The notes under the pieces are model-generated. The model made no database searches. It worked only from the letters and a program-made list of their open reading frames with translations, and was not told the origin of the DNA. A program made the translations under genes and the position numbers. This document shows positions 38,201 through 47,919 of a DNA stretch of 64,000 nucleotides, piece by piece. Each line of letters starts with the position of its first letter. The first letter of the stretch is position 1. Location: the NCBI RefSeq assembly GCF_016086655.4, contig NC_052134.2, positions 1,116,001 through 1,180,000 of the forward strand. The letters run 5' to 3'. This stretch comes from Lepeophtheirus salmonis (taxonomy: Eukaryota > Arthropoda > Copepoda > Siphonostomatoida > Caligidae).

Positions 38201-39893
38201 CCCACACAATTTGGCCATTTTTTAAAAGCCCAAAAATCTACAAAAACAAGTTATACTTCTTTTTGAAAAACTTAAAAAGATCTTTAAAATGATGCCACAT
38301 TAGTTGGGATCATACTTTTGCTTGCTCCTTGAGATCAGAAAGAATTGATTTTGTAATATTTATAGATTTAGAATTCAATTTTATGCTGTAACTATAAACT
38401 AGACTCCATCTGTTTGAAACTTTAGTACAGAGGAAAAGCTGTCAAAACTACTCATTGTCTCCTACCTGATTTCAATAAAATTAAGACCCAAAAGGTATTT
38501 TACCCTATATACGTTTATAAAATTTATAAAAGGTTGGGTTGAATATAAAAACCTCGTTGATTAAAAAAAAAACAAGGCCTTAAAATGAGTTGCTTTACAT
38601 TAATATCGGAGAAAAATATTACATCAAAAGAGAACTTATACTTATTTTTTAATTAAAAGTAAACATTCCATATTCTCCCTTCATTATTAATTTTTACATA
38701 TTAAAAAAAATTAATTATGATTTTTAATCATTAAAGTTGTACATCAAGTTATTAGAAATAAAATATTTTAATTTATCGTTTTTTTGTGTTCTTAAAATAT
38801 ATGTTTTATTAATTATAAAGGAAAGTATAAAACTTAATTTAAATCACTAGTTTAAGCAAATTGTTAAAATTTTCCCCCTCATAGTTGTGAATTTTGTTTC
38901 AAAAATTATTGATATTATCTAGAGCTACAAATATATAATACACCTTTTGATCGTCAACACTAGAGTAATCGTCATTTAAGCAAATAAATATATTAAGTAA
39001 ATATAAATAAACTTTCACAAAAATCATTTCATGTCAATATTTAGAAGAATCATTTAAGTCGAATAAATGAAATTCAACCAGCAGTGTGATACAGATTATT
39101 TAATATATTAATTTTATACATATCCGAGTTTTAAATAGTGTTTTTTTGTCATATGTACTTTCATATTGTACGTATATCAAATTTACTTTTCGAAAAAAAT
39201 AATTAGTATTTACTTAGAATAGACTCCAAGGCATTAAATGAATAATGATAAGCTTTTTGGATCTCTAACTCTAAGGCAGATAAAATAAGCTATTCCAATC
39301 TAGACAGTTCTGTTGAAAAAATGTCATAAATATATTTTTCTATTAATATATTTTAGCATTATGATGATTTTTTATTTTACAAGCAGTATTGAAGACGAAT
39401 TTTGTATAATCTGCCTCGTTTATAAGATGAATAATATGCAAAATTCATAAATGTCGTAAATGTTTATGGATGGTAGAACGTTGAAAATATTTTAAGGACA
39501 TATGTATCTTGAAATATTACTTTTAGGCCCACACATTTAAATATATTTTTTTTTCTGCATTATGGATTATGTTTAGTAGAGCGGTGAAATTTTCCGTCAA
39601 TATTTATTAAATGAAATATATAAATAAATATTTATTTGTCTATGTCTAGGTATTTGATAATTCTGTAAGTTTTTTTAAATGACAGGCCAACCATTGAAAA
39701 AATTAATTATACGTATAAATAGTATGATGTAAGTTGTAAAGCAAAATGTTTTGTAATGGATGTTCATTGAGAATTGATAATACAGTTATAAGAGATATAT
39801 TATCTTTTAACTATCGAAAATTAACAAATTATATAATAAATTTCCATCCTTTTTTCTATATCAATAATATACAATCTCAAATTATACTCAAAC
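35280..39893. other. AT-rich stretch without recognisable gene
   Basis: About 4.6 kb with A/T homopolymers and no recognised motif. The 62-codon frame at 37,131-37,319 looks random. Confidence 0.45.
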
Positions 39894-39958
39894 TACACAT
39901 CGGTCAATAAGTCCCGGTCCTAGATGGGAAAACAGCATTTTTCTGTCTAAAATCATTT

Positions 39959-41005
39959 TTATTCATCAATATAGTCTCCTTTTAGAACATTACAATCATT
40001 GTAACCTTTCTTCATCTTTTCGATACCACGGGTGTAGAACAATTTATCGAGACCTTCAAAATATGCTTCAGTTTCGATTATCACTTCCTCATCTAAGCCA
40101 AATCTTTTTCCACTGAGCATCTTTTTGAGAGTTCTACAAAGAGCCAGCAGTCGCTGGGGGCAAGATCTAGAGAATACGGTGGGTGTGGTTGCAATTCAAA
40201 ATCTAATTCGACAAATTTTGCGGTTGTTTTTATTGACTTGTGACACAGTCTTGGTGGAAGACAACATTCCCCCCCCCCTCAAATAAGGTATTTTCAGGGT
40301 ATTTAGGCCTTCAAACGATCCAAAAAACCAGTATAATAGTCGCTGTTGATTGTTTTTCCATGTTCCAAGTAGTCAACAAATAAAATTCCATCCGAATCCC
40401 AAAACACAGAGGCCATGATCTTCCTCAGTCAATGTTTGAGTTTTTAGACACTTTGGACGACTTTCTCCATCGGCACACTACTCAGCAGACTGCAATTTTG
40501 ATTCTAGAGTGAAGTGGTAAATCCATGTTTCATCCATTGTGATGTACCGACGCAAAATCTTCTTCTTCTTTCGCGTGTACATCTCCCAACAGTTCTTTGA
40601 ATCATCTTCTCGTTGTTGCTTTTGCTTTGGTGTGAGCAAACGCGGCACCCATTTGGAAAACAGCTTTTTCATACCCAAATGTTTGTGTATGATGGAGTAA
40701 ATACTGCCTTTTGATAACTTCAGAGCGTCAGCCATCTTCTGTAACTTCACTTTGCGATTGCCCATGATGATTTTCAGGGTTTTTTCAATGTTTTCTGGAA
40801 TAACCGCCACATTTGGCCGACCAAGGCGTTCAGCATCGTCGGTGTGCATACGACCACGTTTGAAATCGACAAATCAACGTTTGATGGTTGTTTTTGATGG
40901 TACAGAGTCTGAATAATATTTTTCAAGCCAAAATTGGGCTGGAACAGTGTTTTTTCACTTAAAAAAGCAATGGTACATCAACAAACGAAATTGCTTTGGA
41001 TCCAT
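39959..41005 (-). pseudogene. mariner transposase (DD34D), multiply interrupted
   Basis: The ATG is at 41,003-41,005 (MDPKQFRLLMYHCFF) and the final stop at 39,959-39,961 (after GDYIDE), a 1,047-bp span matching the usual ~350 residues. In-frame stops are at codon 17 (TGA, 40,955-40,957), codon 44 (TGA, 40,874-40,876, where KRW is usual) and after SAE (TAG, 40,478-40,480, where SAEW is usual). The HTH region LKLSKGSIYSIIHKHLGM, the linker motif WVPRLL and catalytic Asp 1 in TMDETWIYHF (40,533-40,535) are intact. Beyond TQTLTEED the frame changes: MASVFWDSDGILFVDYLEHG follows. Asp 2 is in FHQD (40,248-40,250) and Asp 3 in APSD (40,150-40,152). All three acids survive, but stops and frameshifts kill it. 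The GKTINSDYY wording recalls irritans-type mariners; the subfamily is a guess. Confidence 0.92.
40269..40278. repeat. 10-C homopolymer inside the mariner transposase
   Basis: This run (poly-G on the coding strand) sits where mariner transposases have Arg/Lys-rich codons before the HQD motif. It is the local site of at least one frameshift. Slippage at this run is an obvious cause of frame loss. Confidence 0.6.
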
Positions 41006-41315
41006 TGTTTTTAAGAATCACAAAAGTAGCGTCAATTAAAGCACTGTAACTCGATAAATAATAAACCAAACGTTATGAAATTTTGACAGTAACCTTTTGA
41101 ATGTTTGTACTTCCAAAATTATTTTTGTTACTATGTTAGTGGCGCCATCTGTTAGTTAGGTCTGGAACTTACTGACTAATGTGTTATATGGAAATTTATA
41201 TGTTTTTTAGATCTTACTGATTAAAATACTGTTAATTGTTTTGAATATATCAGATGCATGATTGTAAATTAGACAGATTAAATCTGGAATTTTAACAAGT
41301 TTAATTTCAGAAGCT

Positions 41316-41453
41316 AGGGGAGCTACACAATGTTAGTGTATGTGTTACCATTTATAATCTTCACTAGAGCTTCACACGACTTTGATAATGGTATTGATAC
41401 ACTGCTAGAAGATCTGGCAGATGGTAATAATATAATGGAGACTCATGGAGCTT
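41316..41453 (+). other. Candidate small exon or transposase tail, 45 codons
   Basis: After a possible 3' splice site (TTTAATTTCAG, ending near 41,310) the ATG near 41,331 opens MLVYVLPFIIFTRASHDFDN, then GIDTLLEDLADG, to a TGA near 41,470. A hydrophobic N-terminus followed by an acidic stretch would fit a signal peptide, and GATG-GTAATA offers a donor. Against this, DFDNGIDTLLEDLADGNNIM also loosely resembles the FRxRIExxIEAxGNxI end of Tc1/mariner transposases, and the flanks are full of such relics. I cannot decide between these. Confidence 0.2.
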
Positions 41454-41599
41454 ATATGTTCATCAACTGAACCCTAGAAAGCTTTGTGATTCGTATGTCG
41501 TTGTCCAGCAAAACCTTATCTCTAAATGCTCCTGTAAAAAAAGTCGAGTAAATTGACATGAAGCGATTGTAGCAAAATTGTTCAGATCACATTGTAAGG

Positions 41600-41905
41600 T
41601 TGGTCTCAAAAAGAAATATGAATTTTTTGCTGTGCGTGTGTTGTCTTGTTGAAGCTCGCCTAAGTTATGCTTCAGATCTCTGTTAATGTGTGTTTTACAA
41701 TCAATAGAGCAGCAACCTTTTTTTTTTTGTCCGATTGGGAGGCCATTTTTTGATTGATTGTTTTAAAAATTTTGTATGATTTGGGGGGTCAATAGTCAGC
41801 TTATAGGAGGAATTATCAATTCTCTTTTTTTTTTTTTTTTGTCATATTTCTTCATTTTAGAAGTGTACAGATTTCAACTACACGCCCGGTATATTTATAC
41901 TTTAG
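41600..41905 (-). mobile_element. Transposon 5' end with transposase N-terminus start
   Basis: Minus strand. An ATG at 41,744-41,746 opens MASQSDKKKKVAALLIVKHT and LTEI, then a stop. The lysine-rich start and AALL..KHTLTEI look like the N-terminal domain of a Tc1/mariner-type transposase. About 130-150 bp upstream, read inward from ~41,890, TAGTTGAAATCTGTACACTT closely resembles the terminal repeat of the 45.9-kb element (CATTGAAATCTGGACACTT). So this is probably the 5' end of the same family. The lower boundary is unclear; a weak terminus-like TTAAATCTGGA lies near 41,282-41,292. Confidence 0.5.
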
Positions 41906-42754
41906 CTACGATTTATTATAATAATTAAAATAATCTTAATACACACACATGTTAGTCCTAATATACATATTTATATAGCTTTATATATTTGTCTATTATC
42001 TAATAAAAACAGCTTCATTTTAAAATTTGAATATAGATTTTAAGGAAGTTCAAATAACTAATGATATAATTATTTCAACTAGTAGCATAACGGATAAGTC
42101 ATTTAGATTAAATATATATATACATTCTTTGAAACTTTAACAAATCTTGATTAAAATTGCATAAATAAACAAAAATTGAAACATAATTTTGGGATTTTAA
42201 TGCTTAGGTTACGTTTAAATATATTGTTAATGATATTATTTTGCACCAAACAATAGTACCCGATATTGCCAAAGTAATGAAGACAAATTTTGCTTTATTA
42301 GTATAGTAGATATTTTCCAAGAAGTTATCAGCCTTATCCTCCATTTTCAATTACCACACTCACACGTATATACTCCATACTTAAATCATTTTTTTGTTTT
42401 GTCCTCAATAATAATAGTTATGTGATGATAAGTGGTACTTCAATCTATGCAATGCGCACTAAAAAAACAAAAAAATATTTTAAAATAGTACTGTAAGTTT
42501 AATTCAAATCTTAGCATATATGTACAGAAAATGCACATGAAATATATTTATGTTATGCATACGAGACCAGTAACAAAAACAATAGTTTTTTCTTTATACA
42601 TTCGTGCAATTTTTTTTAAATAAAAATATTAGTTTTTATATTACCTGATTATAATGTTTATTATATTCAAAAGTGTATCGGAAAGTAAATTAAGAATTGA
42701 TTATAATTATATAGACTTAAAATTCGTTGAAGTAGCCTATAAGTACAAAAAAAT
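41906..42754. other. AT-rich stretch without recognisable gene
   Basis: Nothing recognised. Confidence 0.4.
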
Positions 42755-43000
42755 ACAATTTTGAGGTATTTGAGTCCCATAAGGTACTACGTAATGTAAA
42801 CTTTTTTTGTATTCCTTGGATAAGTAATAAAGTTCATGAAGAGATGAATACCATCGTTCTCATGTTTCTATTTCGATTCTAAATTGTTCAAACTATACTG
42901 AGCTTTTGAGTTTCCTTCTCTCTTATCAGCCAACCTTCGAGTGACTCTCCCAATCCTTTTAGTGGTTTGCCTTACCACAGCCATTCACTTCTTCTTTTGA
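42755..43000 (+). repeat. SINE-like copy, family 2 (copy D)
   Basis: GAGGTATTTGAGTCCCATAA (~42,763) aligns with the box B region of copy C. TTTTGTATTCCTTGGATAA, AGTTCATGAAGAGATGAATA, CCATCGTTCTCATGTTTC and CTGAGCTTTTGAGTTTCC then follow in the same order as at 16.0 kb. Box B is degenerate here (TTTGAGTCCC). The two loci confirm a dispersed family. Confidence 0.6.
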
Positions 43001-43207
43001 CACATCCTGGATTATAACAAAGTGGAATTTTGAATGCATGCATTGTAATTTTGGGGTAGAATCCCATAATTATTCCAATAGAAAACAACCATTTTATGCT
43101 TTTTATAGTTATAGACACTACATATTTCGAAATATAAATTCAAAGGAAACATCAATTGAAACAAAACATCAACAATAACAACGTATGAACCTCATTTAAT
43201 AACATAT

Positions 43208-43313
43208 TAAGGCGAAATCTCCCTAAGGCGAAATATCCTAAGACAAAGTGGTTTAAGGCAAAATGTCCTGAGGCAAAATAGTTTACACCAAAAACACCTA
43301 GCACCAAATACAG
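43208..43313. repeat. Degenerate tandem repeat, 15-bp unit with 30-bp higher order
   Basis: Seven consecutive 15-bp units: TAAGGCGAAATCTCC (43,208), one extra C, then TAAGGCGAAATATCC (43,224), TAAGACAAAGTGGTT, TAAGGCAAAATGTCC, TGAGGCAAAATAGTT, TACACCAAAAACACC, TAGCACCAAATACAG. Units 2-3 and 4-5 align as 30-bp dimers with six differences, all transitions, and alternate between TCC and GTT endings. The array decays to the right. Confidence 0.75.
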
Positions 43314-43319
43314 TATACT

Positions 43320-43805
43320 TGGTGACAAGTTTCCACATATTCAGACATTGATCAAGACAGACAAACTTTGTTTAATTAATAATGAAAATCATTCATTTAT
43401 TTAATAATGAAACAAAAATGATATACTTTGTCTTAACTTTATCAAATTAAGATACAAAATAGTAGAAGTACTTTTTGTGGAGGAAGAAGGGGAGGAACGT
43501 AAAGAAATACTCATGTAGACGTGAGGGAGGATATCCGCAAGAATTGCAAATATATATTATAATCTCCAATTAATTATATATGCAATAAATACAATAAATG
43601 AGTGTAAAGTAAAATTCACAAGAAAAGGTGTATGAAGAAAGAAAAATTTCATTGTACACCTTCAGAGTTGAAGAAGGGAATCCTGACATCATCTGTGTAA
43701 AAATGATGTCTTCGTAATTTAACATGATAGCACAAAATTTAATTGTAGAATTGTTCGTAGAAAGTTCCTTCTACCACACTAATTACTCATAAAACTCAAA
43801 ATCCT
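43320..43805. other. AT-rich stretch without recognisable gene
   Basis: A purine-rich patch (GTGGAGGAAGAAGGGGAGGA) lies near 43,478-43,497. Nothing else is recognised. Confidence 0.4.
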
Positions 43806-43809
43806 TAAA

Positions 43810-43880
43810 ACATATTATTTTCATCGCCTGCGCAATGTGGAAGCGTAGTGAGCATAGGTTTAAATTCTACCGACTGCGCC
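43810..43880 (-). repeat. tRNA-like segment, possibly SINE head
   Basis: On the minus strand TTGGCGCAGTCGGTAGAATT matches a pol III box A almost perfectly (TGGCGCAGTCGG). GCGCA near the 5' end can pair with TGCGC about 45 bases later, like an acceptor stem. A proper box B and anticodon arm are not seen; the whole is ~55 nt, too short for a tRNA. Read on the plus strand, TAGGTTTAAATTCTACC resembles a T-arm, so the orientation is not certain. It is most likely a degraded tRNA pseudogene or SINE head. Confidence 0.35.
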
Positions 43881-43884
43881 AAGT

Positions 43885-44399
43885 TGGATTGTGTTGAAAA
43901 ACTGACTTTATTATAATATGAGAAGGTACAAAGGAAGAAATATAAACATTAGTTATATACAAGTAAATATGGTAACAAAAATCTAGAAAATAAATCTTGT
44001 TTGGTGTAATGATTTTTTCCCCCAGATATTGATAGACAATTTTATTTGCATATATATTCATAAACATTTATTCGTAATGTAAATATGATACTCAAGTCAT
44101 AACAAACTAATAATTAAAGAAAAAGAAGCAAATAAAATGAAATATCTTGGCAACTATTTTTTATGCATGCACCTTCAAAAAAAAGGTTCAGTTTAGTCAA
44201 ATAACATATATGTATAGTGTGGAGAAAATAAGAATTTTATTTCTTGCCGATTTTGTATGTTGGCTTCCTGACAAGGAAAAGAAAAGTATAATGTAAAAAT
44301 TTATTTGAACATTGAGATGCATTATATACGCAAAAAAAAAAGTTGATCGTGTAAGAAAAATACTGATTATAGCCTCAACATCGCCATCCTCACCATCAA
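43885..44399. other. AT-rich stretch without recognisable gene
   Basis: Short minus-strand frames at 43,867-44,067 and 44,197-44,403 carry no motif. Confidence 0.35.
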
Positions 44400-44469
44400 T
44401 CATGGGGGAGCGAAGATTCTGCTTTGGTAGTGAGTCTCTGCTTAAGGGGAAAGGACTACTTCACACGAT

Positions 44470-44735
44470 AAAATAAAGGACGGATGAACCTGTGTACTGT
44501 AAAATTGTGGGCAAAAATATTCTTCCTTCCGGACAAGACATTAAAAATAAGTCGAGTATTGTATCCTCCAGCACGACAATGTCCGAAAAATACTACAAAA
44601 GCTTGGCTAAAGATAAGCACATTTAGATCATGGAGTGAGCTTGTTAGTCTCGGGACCTCAATCCCGTAGAAAATCTTTATTAGTGGGCAAACTTACAGAA
44701 ATTGATATTTGATCAAATACTTATATTTTCGACTG
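44470..44735 (+). pseudogene. Tc1-like (DD34E) transposase remnant
   Basis: Plus strand, three frames. KNILPSGQDIKNK resembles the ILxxNLLPSxR segment. LQHDNVRK holds the second catalytic Asp (44,575-44,577) in the QHDNDPKHT motif. YYKSLAKDKHI follows in an adjacent frame, then SRDLNPVENLY holds the catalytic Glu (44,669-44,671) from SPDLNPIENLW, and WANLQKLIFDQI follows. The Asp to Glu distance is 94 nt rather than 105, so about 11 nt are lost. A terminal motif GATCAAATACTTATATTTTC (44,711-44,730) closes the copy; a near-identical motif stands at 51,244. The N-terminal half is missing. Confidence 0.75.
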
Positions 44736-44739
44736 TTAG

Positions 44740-45854
44740 ATTTTTATATCAAACTACTTGCATTCGGATAAAAAAACTAAGTTTATTGGAATCAATAATA
44801 TAAAAATGGATAGGAATTGAAAAATGATGTGTCAAAATCAAAAAGAACCATATTTTTTCATAAATTTGAGTCTACTATAATTTTTCATGGGAAACAATAT
44901 TTTCTAATTACTTAGGCCAGAGGAAAAAAATTACATAGTTTTGTAAATAATACTAGTACTTAATAATTTGTTTACTAACAACCATCAACTATGTTTTTTA
45001 TGGTTTAATTATTTGTTCGATCGATAATTATTGATAATAATAATGAAATAGTATTAAATATCCTTAAAAGATGTGAACAAAGAGCTAATAATACGCAGAT
45101 AATGGTTGATATTTGGAGTTTATTTATTCCTAATTACGTTTATAACGTTGATTGCTTTTGATTAATATTTTACGAATAATCCTGGACATGATGATAACAT
45201 CAAAAAAAGTAAACTACCAAAATTGTAATGTTAAAAGTATTTATGGCCCAGATACTGTTATGCACAATTTTGGTTTAATTGATTCCGTTGCATTAATTTC
45301 AATGTCAGAGAAAACACTTGCTTCAGAAGGGCAATTGTCGAGAGAATATATATCAATGGGTCTAACCGTAATGTAACCCATTTTTGATTGCTAAGGAGAC
45401 AGACAAACATAAAAAAAAAAAATTTATAAACAAATACAAAATCCAATAAACAAATAGTTTATTTGTAGATTTTTATTTCTACGATCTAAATTAATTTTTA
45501 TTGACTAATTAATATAGAATAATAGAACCAAAATTGTTGATTATTTATAAAGATTTACAGGAGATTGAATTGATCCAAGTAATTTTTCCAAAATAGTTTA
45601 TTATTTAATATGCTGATTTTAATTATTTCCTGCATGAGTAATATTATTAATAAGGGTTGATTCTCAAGAGAAGAAATGCCAAAATCATGTATATTTAATA
45701 ATACACCGTGCCAAAAATTTATCAAATATACGTTGGATATGATAATACATGTATAATCACAGAGATAGTCTTACTACTACAAAAGATTTTCCTATTGGAT
45801 CCAAGGGCAGGGGCACCCATAAAAATTATATATACACACAAATTCTATTATATA
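44740..45854. other. AT-rich stretch without recognisable gene
   Basis: The frames at 45,152-45,376 (+) and 45,708-45,949 (+) show no motif. A slightly GC-richer patch (AAGGGCAGGGGCACCC, 45,803-45,818) is unexplained. Confidence 0.35.
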
Positions 45855-46651
45855 TCGGATGGTCCATTGAAATCTGGACACTTATTAATTCAATAATTAA
45901 TGAAGTTGTTTTGATTGGAATTATTTCATATTTGAGGATAATCAATTAATCACAAAACAAAAGAAACCTGAGCTCTCAAGCATAGGTATAAGTCGAAAAA
46001 ATGACACTTGAACGTTTGTGACGAATTTCCATTCGCGGACTCTCAACAGTTGGGCGCCTCCGAGACAACTGTCCACACCGTCAGCATATCCAAATTTGGG
46101 AGAGAAATACATTTTCTTCCAGAAAGGGATAAGTAAACCTGTAGGACTGAAAGAAAACAGTCTTGGCCATTCCCTGCAAGTTCATGAACCCGAGATATCT
46201 CGTTATTTCACGCCCGACTGTCCAGAAAGGTATCAAAAATGTTGTCGGAAAGAGCCTCGTGAGGGGTTAAAGGTCACTTTAGACACCACCAAATGAGTCA
46301 TTTGAACTTTTTCCCCCATTTTTGCCCCTTTAAATCCCTAACGACAACCCCTTCGATTACACCTTTCAGGTGCATGTCAAGGGAAGAGCTGCAGTGTACG
46401 TTATCCAAATACCGAGACCCTCATAGCCACAGTCAACCAGCACAGGGGCGCCATGCAAGAGAAGTGCATCTATGTAGTGGGAGGCAGGTCTTCCACCGTT
46501 ACCTGTAAACCGTCATTGCCGCTAAAGGGGGCTACATTAATGATCAATACAAATCAGACACACATTTATTTATATAATTAATTTTATTGAAATTCTATTT
46601 TCAATTAATAAATCATATCTTGTTGAATTCATATTTTAATGGACCACTTGG
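45855..46651 (+). mobile_element. TIR-bounded, internally deleted Tc1/mariner-superfamily element
   Basis: The left end TCGGATGGTCCATTGAAATC (from 45,855, preceded by TA at 45,853-45,854) pairs with the right end read inward from 46,651, CCAAGTGGTCCATTAAAATA; the TGGTCCATT core is identical. TA follows at 46,652-46,653. The 797-bp length is well below the ~1.2-1.3 kb of complete relatives. The interior (46.0-46.5 kb) is much less AT-rich than anything nearby and encodes transposase pieces from both ends but not the middle. Confidence 0.8.
45990..46555 (+). pseudogene. Transposase fused across an internal deletion
   Basis: Pieces in several plus-strand frames follow transposase order. PVGLKENSLGHSLQVHEPEI (46,138-46,197) and ISRPTVQKGIKNVVGKSLVR fit the second half of the DNA-binding domain. 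Shortly afterwards, WP-like PPFLPL and NPFDYTF (~46,310-46,370) give the SPDLNPxDYxFW block with the third catalytic Asp. PNTETLIATVNQHRGAMQEK and CIYVV follow, and the C-terminal frame ends in the equivalent of AAKGGYIND (46,520-46,540). About 400-500 bp containing Asp 1 and Asp 2 are missing between ~46,260 and ~46,310. The copy cannot make transposase. Confidence 0.75.
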
Positions 46652-46654
46652 TAT

Positions 46655-47660
46655 ATACAGATTAAGTATTTAAAGCTTTTTTAAATATTTCAGTTATTCA
46701 CTATTTTCTTGAGGCTGCCTCTCTCTGCATATTTGTGTTTAATGAATACGTTTTTTTATTACATATAATAATGGCCATTTGCAAAAAATTTGTGCTAAAA
46801 ATAAATTGTGAAAAAGGTGCATTTATGTATTAAAAACTTTTTTAATAAATTAGAATTATCAAGCTCATTATTATAGAACACAAAATAAAAAAGTTCTGCA
46901 ATGTGTACCTTTTTATATCTTGTTTTAAAATGAAATTTCTTATGAATGCTTAAAAACTTATAGTTTATACTACTACAAATTTGTCATAAAAAAACTTTTG
47001 GTTTTATACTTCTACAAAAAGAATACATAAACCACTTTTGTTGTCAAAAAAATGAAAATTATTTTATTAATTAGTTACAAAAAATGAATGCTTTTATAAT
47101 CAACTTTATTACACAAAAATTTATTTGACAACAATGTTAAAAATTGATTAGATTTCGAATGAGAAAAAATTATGATAACAAAAAATATATTTTTCTTCAT
47201 TATTTGTCGTGATAATTTATATATTTAAAAATAATCTAGAAATTATTGTTTTATTTTCAATTTTCCACACGAAAAAATATATTAAATTACTTATTTGAAA
47301 CTAGAGAAGTATTAAGTAATAAATTTAATATAAATAAAGGAATTATATACTTACCTAGAGGCTGGAAAATAATAATTTACTCATTTTGTATCTTATTCGT
47401 CTTTCTTTGAACATAAATATATTTTCATAGAATAAACATTATAAATGAGAATCAGTACTTGAATCATCCAAAAAATGGCATAGACAATTGAACAATAATT
47501 AATACTTAAACTAATAAAATTGTATATAAGATTACCTTTTAAAAACTCTCACAAAAAAAAAATTAATAAAGAAATATCAACATTATTTTCTGTTACTCCC
47601 TTCTTTCATTCGGCAGACTTCCTTCTCTTCTTTTATAGATATTTCAGCAGTATCCCATTC
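46655..47660. other. AT-rich stretch without recognisable gene
   Basis: Poly-A/T rich, nothing recognised. Confidence 0.4.
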
Positions 47661-47663
47661 TCA

Positions 47664-47909
47664 TCAAAACTCTCCATCACTCATATTGATGTCCTTACCA
47701 CCTTTTTTTCGTCTCTTTAGGTGTTGCCTTTTTGCTAGTCCTTGCCAGTACATGACTGACATTATTTTTGCTATATAGGTTCTTATACTGACTTTTTTTT
47801 TGTGACTTGTTGTCATTAACACTAGCAAATTACCCGTTGTGATTCTGCAGTTCCATTTTTTTGTACCATCTCCTTGACTCTGTAAATAAATTGCCACAGG
47901 GACAGACAT
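47664..47909 (-). other. Unrecognised 81-codon open frame
   Basis: It opens MSVPVAIYLQSQGDGTKKWN and ends KKGGKDINMSDGEF. The composition is less Ile/Asn/Phe-biased than random frames here, with a basic patch (RQHLKRRKKGG) near the end. I recognise no domain, and an overlapping frame also reads plausibly (CPCGNLFTESRRWYKKMEL). It could be an exon, a decayed ORF or chance. Confidence 0.2.
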
Positions 47910-47919
47910 TGGAAGAAGA

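Larger units (their letters stand above)
39896..41183 (-). mobile_element. Full-length mariner element with TIRs and TA flanks
   Basis: The left end CACATCGGTCAATAAGTCCC (from 39,896) pairs with the right end read inward, CACATTAGTCAGTAAGTTCC. The match runs about 27 bp with five to six differences. TA lies immediately before the left end (39,894-39,895) and at 41,185-41,186, one base beyond the right end; a 1-bp ambiguity at the ends remains. The 1,288-bp length is that of a complete mariner (about 1.3 kb). The transposase lies on the minus strand and is broken. Confidence 0.92.

Noticed and set aside
40478..40849. The 123-codon minus frame as an independent small protein
   Set aside because: It is the middle of the mariner transposase between an in-frame TGA and TAG; its ATG is an internal Met.
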